Positions 33,966 through 45,100 of a stretch of DNA of 64,000 nucleotides are shown here, piece by piece. This DNA is from Amoebophrya sp. A120 (Eukaryota > Sar > Dinophyceae > Syndiniales > Amoebophryaceae). The translations under genes were made by a program, and so were the position numbers. The stretch lies in assembly GCA_905178155.1 (NCBI GenBank), contig CAJINV010000004.1, positions 628,629-692,628 of the forward strand. Direction: 5' to 3'. The notes under the pieces were generated by a model. The model had not been told where the DNA came from, ran no database searches, and worked only from the letters and a program-made list of their open reading frames with translations. The number at the start of each line of letters is the position of its first letter. Positions within the stretch are counted from its first letter, which is position 1.

Positions 33966-34109
33966 ATGGCCGCTGGCCGCTCTGCAAAATGGCCGCTGGC
34001 CGTTGGCCGTTGGCCGACTTTCCAAATGGCGACAGCTTTGGAAAATTTGAAAACTGTAAAAAAATTTTCGGCGTGGACGATTTTCCTCCCCGTCGCAAAA
34101 TTCTAACTC

Positions 34110-35819
34110 ACGCCGCTCAGCAATAGGAGTTATAAATTTACTTACAACTTCTAGAGGTGATAACGATACAGATACTTTGCAATCATTTTCATCCTTTTAG
34201 ACCACTATTTCAGACACCACTTTACTAGACAAAGTACACGACATCTTTTCAAAAGAGGACTCTATTGATGTCGATGTCCCAATCGTAACTAGGCACTAGT
34301 AGACCACTTTTATCTATATTCACTGTTCATTTCTCCCTGTACACTTATTTTTGGCAGCATAAAAGTAGACACTTCGTCGAATTATTCGAATTGTGTTTTG
34401 TTTTTGTTTACAGTTCGCAGTAGCGCACGGACGCGGCAGCACATGAATGATCGGGCACCACCGTAGAAGTGACTTTACCGACGTCTCGCTTGCGGGAAGA
34501 AAGCAGATAAGTTATACTTATTCTCGCGCATCTGAGGTCTGCACTTCAACTGCTTGTCACAGAAGGATTAGGATAGGACGGCCCACGAACGGCGGCCGTG
34601 CTGCAGACACGGTTCCAACGAGACAGAGCAGCAAGCGAGATACTTGGGAAGGCCAGTGTCTACTGTCTAGTATGTCTACAATCGGAAAAAATGCACATAT
34701 AAAAGAAAAGCAAACGCAGCCAGTATCTGACCGCGCTGCAGTTTCAACACCGTGTACGATATCAGACCCGTGAAACAACAAGAAATGCATTTTTGTCTAC
34801 TGCCTCCGTCCTAGAACAAAAACATGCACAGCACGGCAAACCTAATGCCCATTGCCTTCCAGTAGACTTGGCTGCGGCAGCACCAATAATTTGGAAGATG
34901 AGTACAACTAGAGGGCTTGTTATTGTTATCCGAGCTTGGTCGTGGCCATGTGCATGCTATTCGCATCTTTGTCGTTCTGCTGTTGCAAACAAAGCTCTGT
35001 CGTGTCGGGAACACCTCATGTTCACGGCCAATAACATCGTGCTGGAAGTCGGGAGCTATCGCTGCCAGCACACTCAAGCCTCGAAAATGAACAATGAAGT
35101 CGCTATCCTCATCTTGCCAGAAATCGTGTTTATATCATCATAAACAACGTCAAAAGTTGCCGTGCAAAAATGTTGATCGTGCGATGAAGTGCCTATCATC
35201 TGGCGCGCACGGGACAAAAAACTGCTCATCGCCCGAAAAATCTGAATCTTCGTGGGGAAAGCCTCGTACACAGCTTCCGTTCTCATCGTGTTTTCATGTC
35301 TTCTACTTTCGTTCGCTAGCGCGATTTTGAAACTTTAACTTTTATAATACTCAGACAAAAAATTTAACCTCTTGCTGAAGTAGATTACGTGATGAGGGTC
35401 TTATCGTGGCTGTGCTACGTAGAGATATAGTAAACATTCTTCCGTGAAGGCAACGCGCCTGTAGTGGTAGTAGCCGCAGACTTCGCAAAGAAGGTGCGTT
35501 CGAATTTCGCAAACTACCTTGCCACCAGACACGTTTTTTCGTTTTCCAGCAATAACACGCGGTTGATTTTGATTAGGGAAAGTACATGGTACTGGGTAGA
35601 GTAGACAAAGCGGTCAAACTCTACTTAGTTAGTTGGTCAAACTGTACTTGCGCAAGAAGACCGACTGCTCTCGACAACCTTCTGTAGGAACAACAGTGAC
35701 AAAGACATAGACAACGCGGGGCTGGCCTCGGCTACTCATGCAAGCACGGCTTCTGCACCTGCTCGGCAAGCTGGTGGCGCTGTAGTTGTGACAGAACGTC
35801 GGCTGGAAAAGGAAATAAG
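34110..35819. other. Intergenic, no firm gene
   Basis: AT-leaning. Two adjacent minus-strand frames (35286-35074 and 35077-34811) and a plus frame (34447-34773) have plausible composition but no recognised domain, repeat termini or conserved partner. They are left unannotated. Confidence 0.3.
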
Positions 35820-38267
35820 ATGAACTACCTCCCAGAAGATGTTCATCCTAGCACGTGTTCCAAAACAGTGCGTGGGGAAGATGAAGAGAAGATCATGACG
35901 AGTTGCACTATTACTGGCGGACTTGCAGGCGACGGCGAGGAGGTGTTGATATCGAAAAACAACGAGAAGGAGGACTACACCACCTCTGGCTCTGGCCAGA
36001 TGAAAAAGCAGCTGTACACCATCCGCACTGCACTGCATGGGAGTAGAGAGCTGGGGTGCTTCGCGAGTGAACTCATCAAGCAGGGCACAGTTGTGATCCA
36101 AGAGCAGGCTTTCGCAACGATGTCAGTGCAGCGGGACATCGTGCCGCGCGTTTTCTCCGACCCGGACCTGGCTGAAGCCTTTGCGTCGATCGGGAGCAGC
36201 GGTGAGATGGACGAAAGGTGCTTCGAGATTCTACACGCAAAGCTGTTCGACGAGCGTTGTCCTGATATGCATTGCAAATATGTCTGGATCTGGAAGGGTG
36301 GGATTTGTAATGCTGTCCGCGGAGTCTAAAAATATCTGTGTTGCATGAGCAGCAAGAGGGGTCCAGTTGTTGGCACGCGGAGAGGGCATTTCTCATGCGT
36401 GATAAGAATCAAGACGCTCTCAAAAAATCTGTAATGCTAGGACCACCTGCATCACAGACCTCACGGGTCATGCACATGTGCATGACAAACCTCGACTCTT
36501 CCGGACCCAGACACATTTGCATTTGATACCTGAAGCGAAGAAGAAATACATGCAGCTGCACGACGCATTCGCGGTTAATGCGCGACCAATCGGTAGCTCC
36601 GAAGCCGAACATCATCAGCAGGAACACGATAGTTACACACTATGAGAGTGCACAACTCCCCGTGGCCTTGCCCCTCATTTGTATAGCATGAACGGCAATA
36701 CAAGCATCAGCAAAAATGCCGACTTTTCACATACAAATTTACACTGGAATATAGTGCTATTTGGACTACCAGAACTTGTCATGTAAGCAGTGCCATAAGG
36801 CAGCGACTGGAATGACAAACGAGAGAGAGGGGGAGTTGTGCTGTCATACAAACGGTATTTCTTTCAGAACGCGCCCGTGGGCATCTTTGGCCTGCAATCC
36901 GAGAGGGGCGCGAAGCTGAGCGGTACGATCGGGCGCATTTGTAGTGACCAGCCGAAAGTCAAGGAGGTTCTTGCAGATGAGCAAAAGATACAGAGCTGTA
37001 ACACGACGGACGAAAACGGTCAAACAACCGCTCCAGCCGCCTTTTCGTCCACCGCACATCAAACTACCCAAACACGAAAAGTCGTTGAGCGACGGTGGTG
37101 TGTGAAACTGTTGCCGTCCTCCGACAACATGATCTCGAGCTCCTACAAAGCCGAGGCAGGGAGGAGTTCCGAAGAATCGAGAGAAGACACCGCAACGGTC
37201 GTGGAGCGACTGTGGCTCAAGGAAGAAAACCTGAAGACGCCCGGGGGAATATGGAAAACGAACGCTTTTGGGGACGGCCGGGAGGGTGGCATTTTCGAGG
37301 ACATCTCGCGTTTGAACCACAGTTGCGAACCGAATTGCAAGCAGCGGGTTCTTATTCGATTGCAAATTTATATAGTGGTCTGGATCTGGAAACAAGTTGT
37401 GATGCTAATTTTGTGCGAGTGCGGATGATAGGTTCGTGGAGTGCCGGCTTCCAAAACGAGGCCGCGTCCAATACGAGGCCGCGTGTATCAACAAGAAGTC
37501 CTCTTGTGGCGATAACAACGTCTTGCTCTTGCTTAAGCCGCGTGACGAGTCGCATTGTTGCATGACAGGGAAATAACTCAAGCGCAAGTGGCAATCTCCG
37601 TGTAGGGCCGCGACGTGCATGATAATTTCGTTTCTTCTCGCAGCCAGGCCTTAGAAGTCGGGTAAAACTCTGCCAGACCCAGACCACATATCTGCATTCC
37701 ATCGCGCTGTGCGACACGCCGAGCATCGTTGCGACTCGGGACATATCCAATCGTGCAAACATGTCTTTGTCGGGAAGGTGCTGATGGTGAAGGTGCCGTG
37801 CCATGCAGGGCCCCCTGCTAGTAGCATGACAGGTGATGGTGCCAACCCTTTGGAAAAATCATGCATACTCTACAAGACGAGAAATCTTCCGCTCTGCTCA
37901 GCGTGGCCAAACGTGGGCAGCCTTTGCGACTCATGCATGAAAGATGCGTGTGCGTCTTTGTCTTTGACCACGGGTAAAGTAGAGCATCACAAGTAGTTTG
38001 CGCCAGCCAATAAAATGACCCAGACACGTTTGCACCTCATAGGACATCGCAGAGGGTGAGGAGCTCACGATCTGCTACACGAGTGAAGAGCTAAGGGCGA
38101 AAAAGGCAAGCGAAAGACGCGCGTGGCTCCTGCGAAAATACAATTTTCTGTGCTCTTGCAGGAAATGCACTGCTGAGTTAGCACCTCCCGCGTTGGAGGA
38201 GGATCAAGCGGAAGACTGCAACTACGAAAAAGGACCTGCATTGCAATTTGTAGCAGCTTCCGCGTAA
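35820..38267 (+). CDS. SET-domain protein methyltransferase, SMYD-like
   Basis: Five exons rebuilt by removing four element insertions: 35820-36265, 36534-36640, 36854-37350, 37701-37743, 38047-38267. Together they give exactly 437 codons plus TAA. The N-terminal SET half begins near residue 72 (HGSRELGCFASELIKQG). The C-terminal SET core has the cofactor-site motif RLNHSCEPNC near residue 337 and GEELTICYTSEE near 370, followed by the cysteine motif CSCRKC near 399, as in SMYD and related split-SET enzymes. Such enzymes transfer methyl groups from S-adenosylmethionine to protein lysines. No MYND zinc-finger cysteine pattern is visible between the halves; that region is long and polar. The join at 37350/37701 is set by frame and motif rather than by a clean duplication. 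Confidence 0.85.
36266..36528 (+). mobile_element. Family 1 introner-like element
   Basis: Starts TATGCATTGCAAATATGTCT, ends GCATTTGATA. Exact duplication CCTGA (36261-36265, 36529-36533). Excision gives DERCP joined to EAKKKYMQLHD in frame. Confidence 0.92.
36641..36848 (+). mobile_element. Family 4 introner-like element
   Basis: Left TATGAGAGTGCACAACTCCC, right GGGGAGTTGTGCTGTCATA. Flanks CACAC/CAAAC. Excision joins HDSYT to RYFFQNAPVG in frame. Confidence 0.86.
37351..37700 (+). mobile_element. Family 1 introner-like element, boundaries approximate
   Basis: Left TATTCGATTGCAAATTTATA then GTGGTCTGG, right CCAGACCCAGACCACATATC. No clean duplication. Joining 37350 to 37701 preserves the SET frame (CKQRV to IALCDTPS). 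Confidence 0.75.
37744..38041 (+). mobile_element. Family 1 introner-like element
   Basis: Starts TATCCAATCGTGCAAACATG, ends TTTGCACCTCATA. Exact duplication GGACA. Only a 43-nt exon separates it from the preceding element. Excision gives VATRD joined to IAEGEEL. Confidence 0.92.
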
Positions 38268-39151
38268 AACCAGAGACTTTGAAAGTATTGATCTTCTTCT
38301 GACTGTACAACATTTTACAGGACGAGCCATGAACATGATAAAATCGGAACAAGAATTATGGGTTCTTGGGGCTCTATCTAGAAGAACAATAAGTACACCA
38401 TCTATCGTGAGAATCGCCATCTTCATGTTCGCCAACAGAGTCACTGTATGTGGTGCAACGAGGAGGCCAGCATCTCAACCGGAATATGCTGAACCCGTCG
38501 TGATGTGTGACACCGACGAAGTTCATCCTCCTTTCATGGCTCTCTCCGCGCTCTCTTGTTCCTAGTAATGTAGAAAAAAGCTTGATCATTTTAGTTTGGT
38601 GGAGTTGACGGGAAATATAAAAACTTCGTTATTGTTTCGCTGCCGTGCTCCTTCCTGTCTTTCACTCGCAGGAACTAACTTTTGAGCGCGACCACAGGGG
38701 CAGTTAGAGCGCCAGCTGAGAGCAGGACATGAGCAGGATGAAAGCGGCACTCCTAATAAGTGCTGTCGAGAGTGGGCTCAGACGGATACAAGCGCCACAG
38801 TCGAAGGGCAAGAAAATGTTGGCGCCGACTACTTCAACAGGGACAGGGAGCAAACACAACCATAAGAAATGAGGGGACAAAGTGAAAATCATTCTGTCCG
38901 CAATACTGGTCGGACGCTTGGACACGAGCATTTTTCGCCGGATTTTTTTTCGCTATGAGTATAGTTTCTCTGTCACAAACTCAAACAAAATACAACTTGG
39001 TCCTTTTTTTTCACTTCTATTGTGCAGTGTGATACTTAGAAGTACGATTCGCAGCTGTAGAAGTAGTTGGAACAAGTACAGTACAAAAAGGCAAAAATCA
39101 TATAAGAATTTGCATTTCAAGCCCGTCCGAGCAACGGAATACCATACCAGA
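38268..39151. other. Intergenic between the SET and mannosidase genes
   Basis: No gene is supported. The mannosidase frame is open upstream to 38882 without stops, but the peptide there is not conserved-looking and its nominal start is not preferred. Confidence 0.4.
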
Positions 39152-42100
39152 ATGACCTCGTCCTCGACGAGGAGGGAGTCACCTGTGCGCCCCCGCCGCA
39201 GTACAAGTGGTGCTAGAATCTATGAGCAAGTGGGTAACATGCTGACTGCGATCCTCTTTATCGCTTCGTGGGCGACGGCACCCTGCGCAACTTCAGCAGC
39301 GGCTTCGGCTTCGGCTTCCCGCCCCGCGCCTCCCCCGCTCCGCGTGCACCTTGTGCCGCACACCCACGACGATGTGGGGTGGTTGAAAAACGTGAACCAG
39401 TATTTTCTGCACGAGAATAACACCATCCAAGATGCGGGAGTGAGCATGATCCTGGACTCGGTGTTGAGCGAAATCAACAAAACGGCCGACCGGACGTTTC
39501 ACTACGTGGAGCAGGCTTTTTTCCAACGATGGTACGCCAACCAAAACGAAACGCGGAGGGACTTTTTGAAAGCCTTGATCAAGGCCGGCAGGTTCCAGTT
39601 TCTCAACGGAGGGTGGGTGATGCACGACGAGGCGACGGCGCACTTCCTCGACATGATCGACCAAACATCACTCGGGCACTGGTTTCTGCTGAAAGAATTT
39701 GGAGTGAAGCCAAAAATCGGATGGCAGCTGGACCCCTTCGGCCACTCCATCCTGCAAGTTGACTTGTTCGGGTCGAAATTGGGCTTCACGGGCTTGTTTT
39801 TTGGCCGAATCGACTACAAAGACTTGGAGCACCGAGTCGCGAACCAGGAGGCCGAGTTTGTCTGGACAAAAACGGCCGCACCTCCAGCTATGAAGCTAGG
39901 AAATCACCTGACAACACACGGCGGAGCAGGTCCGGCTCAGGGGAAAGAAGAGCTACGAGAAACTCATAGAGCCACATTGGCGCGGCAGTCTAGGTTGAGG
40001 ACTACAACCAGTGCGAGGACTTCAGAGATTTTCACCGGTCTCACCGGTAGTTACGGGGGCAACTACGGTCCGCCCATGGGTTTTTGGTGGGACCAGCTGT
40101 GCGATACAGAGACGAACCCGGTCTTCGATTTTAACCCCGACAAGACCCAGCGAAACGAAAGCCTGAACACCATGATAGTGGAAAGGTTCAAGAACTACAC
40201 GGCGGTGCAGGCGAGCCAGATATCCTGTGCAAAAGTATCGTATTCGTATAAATGCAAGTCTTGCATTACAAATCTGTTTCTTGAGGCACATCCGCATTAC
40301 AAATTTTATTTCTCACGCTGAGGAAATTTGTAATGCATTTATACGAGTACGATTATACGTTTGCAGTCCATACCAGACGCGCGGCAACAACATTCTAATG
40401 ACATGGGGATCGGACTTTTGGTACAGCAACGCGACAAAAATTTTCGTGAACACCGATGAGCTATGGATTGTAAAGATGTCTGGGTCTGGAAGACTGCAAC
40501 TTGTCATGCTGTTTTTGGACTCTAAAAACTAAACATTTGTATTGCTTGACCAGCAACAGGGGTGCAGTTTTTGCTACACGGACAGGGCATTTCTCTTGCG
40601 GAATGTACATCAGGAAGCCCTCTAAAAGTCTGCGATGCTAGGTCAAGCATTAGAGGCATGGTCATGGGTCATGAGAAATATGCATGACAAATCTTGCATT
40701 CTTCCAGACCCAGACACTTTAGCATTTGATATGAGCTGATCCGACGGATGAATTTGAAGTACAATTCGACAAACAGTGAAGACATTGAATCTCAAAGGGT
40801 CGAATATGAATGTGCACGACTTTCCCTCCCTCTCATTTGTCATGCAAAATACCCAAGCCAGACAGTGACAGACTGTGCCTCCTAGCATTGTTTGCATGAC
40901 AAGTTCTGGCAGACCAAATAGCACTACAATTTTGTGCAAATTTGTCATGCAGAACCTGCATTCTCGCTGGCGCTTGTATTGCCGTACATGCTATAAAAAT
41001 GAGGGGGAGGCGGGGGATTTGTGCGCTGTCATATCGAAGTATTTTACTCCACTATGGAGGACTACGTCGCCGCGAAAGAAGCAGAGGAGCGGGAGCACTA
41101 TCATGCTGTACGGCATGGAAACAGATCTCGATCTTCGTCTTCTCCTTCCCGCGACAACAAGCACGGCCAGCACTTGGTCAACAGATCTTCACCACAACTC
41201 ACGTCCACGTCTTCGTCCGAAACCAAATCCAAAACGCAGCCCATGCTGAAGCTGCGGCGAACTACCAGCAGGTCCTCATCCAGCGAACAGATGATGTCGC
41301 AGAATGACATAAAGAGCGACGATGAAGATGACCCACTTATTACTACCCTTTTCCCGAGCAAACAGAATACCGACTTTTTTCCCTACGCCGACCGGAAACA
41401 CGGCTTCTGGACCGGGTATTTCACCTCCCGACCGGCGGTCAAGCGCATGATTCGGCACTTCTCCAGTTTGTTTCAGGTCTTCAAGCAGTTTTCGGCCTTG
41501 TCGCACACATGGAACCCCAAGTTGCTAAATTTCGCGGACGCGCTGGGCATTGCGCAGCACCACGATGCGGTGACGGGGACGGAGAAGCAGCACGTCACCT
41601 TCGACTATATTAAGTGCAAAAATGTCTGGGTCTGGAAAATTTTGAGACTTGTAATGCAGGGTTTGCACCACCCAGGATGTCTGTAATGCATGACCTAGCA
41701 TCACAGATTTTTAGACGGCCTCCTGATGCCTATTCCGCATGACAAATGCCCTCTCCGCGTAGCAAAAATTAGAATCCTTTTGCTGCTCATGCAACACAAA
41801 TTTTTTAGATATCCAAATGCAGCATCACAAGTTCCAACCTTCCAGACCCAGACACTTTTGCATCTGATAGACTACGCCAAGCGCTTACACGCGGGCATGA
41901 AGAGCGCGGAAAAGATTGCGTTGTCTCCCGAGGTGCTGGAAAAGCTGCCGGGGTTTGCTGTGTCTCGTCCTGGGGAAATAATAGATGTCGTCCAAGTCCA
42001 AGATGAACGAGAGGGGGTCCACCTCCGGGTGTCTGCGCGTGAAGGAAGTAGAAGAAAAGCAAGCGAAGCACAGCCGCATGACGTCGTTTGGCAGAATTGT

Positions 42101-45100
42101 ATCCTCCGCAACGAGACGGTGTGCGGGGTGACGAAAACTTTTCTCAACAACACGACCGAAGACTTCTACTACACGAACGCAAAGAGGAGTCGATCAGCAT
42201 TTTTGCAGATGAAAATCTGGAACCCACTGCCGAGAAGTCGGGTCAGCACTATCGAAATTCCGGTACCCACGGCGAAACCTGTGGTAGTCAGCTGCGCGGA
42301 GGATATTGGGAAGGACAAAGATATCATAACGGCATACCCGTATGAAACGGAAAAACCGGTTTGTTAATACAGTTGCGCACTGCGTTCTTGCACGACAAGC
42401 AAGACAATATTGAGATCAAATGTGTAAGTATGTTAGGACCACCAAAAAAGGCAAAGGTGCTCAGATAGAAGTCTGATTGCATTGATTCGTGTCTTCTGCG
42501 TAACTTCCCTCTATTATGATTGTCGCCGCGATGCAAGTGCAAATTTTCCACCTTGCTACTTCCAAAGACCGTGCCCCGCGTAGAAAATTATGTCTTCGTA
42601 ACTGTAGTCGACTTTCATTTTTTCTTCAATACCCCGATCTCCTCGTTTACTACCGGTAACTACGCGAAACCGGCAAAAAACGCGCTGCCGTTCGTGCTCA
42701 GCTTCCAACTGTCCCTCCCCGGGCTTGCCTTCAAATCCTGCGTGGTGAGGGAGTTGGATAAAAAAACAGCGGTGGAACAAGTGGAAGATCATGCACGACG
42801 TGGACGGCATGCACATCAACCAGCAAACAGAGAAACGGGGCGAGGAAATACAAATAGCAGCTCCCAAAACCAAACTACATCTAGAGCCGAAAAGATCGAT
42901 TTGTTTCTGGAGAACGACTACCTCCAGGTTCACTTTTGCCAGAGCAGCGGGGAAATCTGCCGGATTCTGAATAAGAAAACCAACCAGACGCGGCACGCAC
43001 ACCAGCGCTGGAAGGTCTACAAGGGGATCAAAAATAACACCGTGCAACAGACAGGCGCGTACATCTTCCGCCCCAATCCGGGCGATAGCCAGTGGTTCCT
43101 GAAAGTGAAGAAGATTGAAAAGGTCGACAAGTTCGAAGTGCGGCAGGAGTACGCAGAGGGGTACGTGCAGCAGAGAGTTATGCATTGCAAAAGTATGGTG
43201 AAAATTGCAATCATGCATTACAGATCTGGTTTTCTACGTGAATCTGCATGAGAGATTCCTGTTTTCCTCTTGAGACAATTTGTTATGCGATTGATGTATG
43301 CTAGTACGATTGCGATAGTTTTGCAAAGATGCATAAGATTACGGCTACTCCGAAACCGGATCGAGATCACGCACATCAACGGCCCCTTACCGGATGCCAC
43401 GGAACTGGTAACCAGCTGGAATATCAAATGTAAAAATGTCTGGGTCTGGAAGAATGCAACTTGTCATGCTAAATCTGAAGCATGCAAAAATCTGTGTTGC
43501 ATGATTACCAAAAGTCGTCCAGTTTTGACCAAGTCGGGGGGCAGTTTCTCATGCAGGATAGGCATGAGAAAGATCGCACAGAATCTGTCATGCTAGGTCC
43601 TGCATTCCAGACCTCATGGCTCATGGAAAAGCTGCATGATATATCGCGCATTCTTCCAGACCCAGACATTTTTACATTTGATATGGAACACCGACGTGGA
43701 AAACGTGGAGGCGGAAACTGGACAGAATATCTTCTACACGGACGCTAATGGCCGGGAAATGCTGAAGCGAGTCACGGACGGTGGCAGGGACTTTACCCCC
43801 TACAACTTCACGGACGAAGGCGAACCCATCGCCGGAAACTACTACCCCGTCGTGGCTGCGATTTCGATAAAGCAAGAAGGGACGTCCAGATCGGATATTT
43901 CCGACGCTACACGACGCAATGGTGGTTCAGGTGCTGCCTCACGATCTTCAAAATCAAGTGCAGCTACCACAAGTGCTGACAATGCCACTGCGGGTGGACG
44001 AACATCAACTACCAACAATTACCAAACAGCGCCGGACTCTTCCGCGGCCGAAGTAGAAGATGCCTTCACCATCCTCACCGATGCGGCCCAAGGCGGAGCG
44101 TCTCTGTACAAAGGCCACCTGGAGCTGATGACCCACCGGAGCTGTTTGTTCGACGACGCACGCGGCGTCGGCGAACCGTTAAACGAGACGGAGTTCGTGA
44201 CTAGCTACGACCCTAAGACTGAACCAAACCCGGAAAACCGCGGGAGGCACTACGGCCGGCGGCTCCGCGTGGTCGGTGAGCATTGGGTGGTGCCGTTTTC
44301 TTCTCCCCCCGAATCTTCGGCTACGGGCGGCGGGGGATTTAGTACTTTCTCTAGCACAGGAACAACGCCCGATCATGCTGAAGGCGAAGCAAAAGTAAAA
44401 AAAGAAACTGCAGGAAATGAACATCAAACACTTCATTGGCGCGCACAGCAGGAAGAGATGTACGCGAAGCCACTGGTTTTACTTGCGGCTCATAGTCATC
44501 AACAAGCTAGTAGAGAGGATCCAGACCCAGAGAATGAACGCGTCGTGCTCGAGACCCCTCTTAACGAGGAGCAGCAATCAAGAACCGCCGACGCTACCGT
44601 TCTTGCAAGAACCAGCACTGGCGGTGCTGCTACGTCAAGAACGGAACAAGCAGCATCAAAGAAGTTCGATTGGGACCCATCGTTGCAGTTGCTGACGTTC
44701 GAACTCCTAGAAGCGGAACGGTTGCGAAGGATCGTTGCTCGAAAGGAAATAGACAGTGCAGAGAACGAGGCGACAACACGGGGCAGTCTCATGAAAATGA
44801 AAAAGATGAGCAACTCGCTGCCGCTAGCTGCAGCAAACGAGTACCGGCAGATAAACAAATCCTATCTCCTCCGTCTCGGGCACAACGGACTTTCATCAGA
44901 ATATCGTAAGAAAAAAGTGCTTCACTGCAAGGATTTTGCAAGTTTTGCATCACAGGTTTGTCCTACATCACAGAGAGAATTTTTCATGCGAGATTCCGAA
45001 GAGAATGGGAAAACAAAGCTAAAAATCTAGTGTCTTGCATGTGTAGGTGTAGCAAGACAAACCCTTCTCAGATACTTTTTCTGCATTACAAGTTTACAGT

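Noticed and set aside
33268-34098. 276-codon minus frame with a SSSKYFPARNIFQLEIF-type repeat
   Set aside because: Translation of a 17-bp satellite, which necessarily cycles through all three frames.
42355-42657. Introner with ACCGGT duplication in the mannosidase
   Set aside because: Excision on these repeats breaks the reading frame; the GT-AG intron 42359-42567 keeps it and fits the family alignment better.
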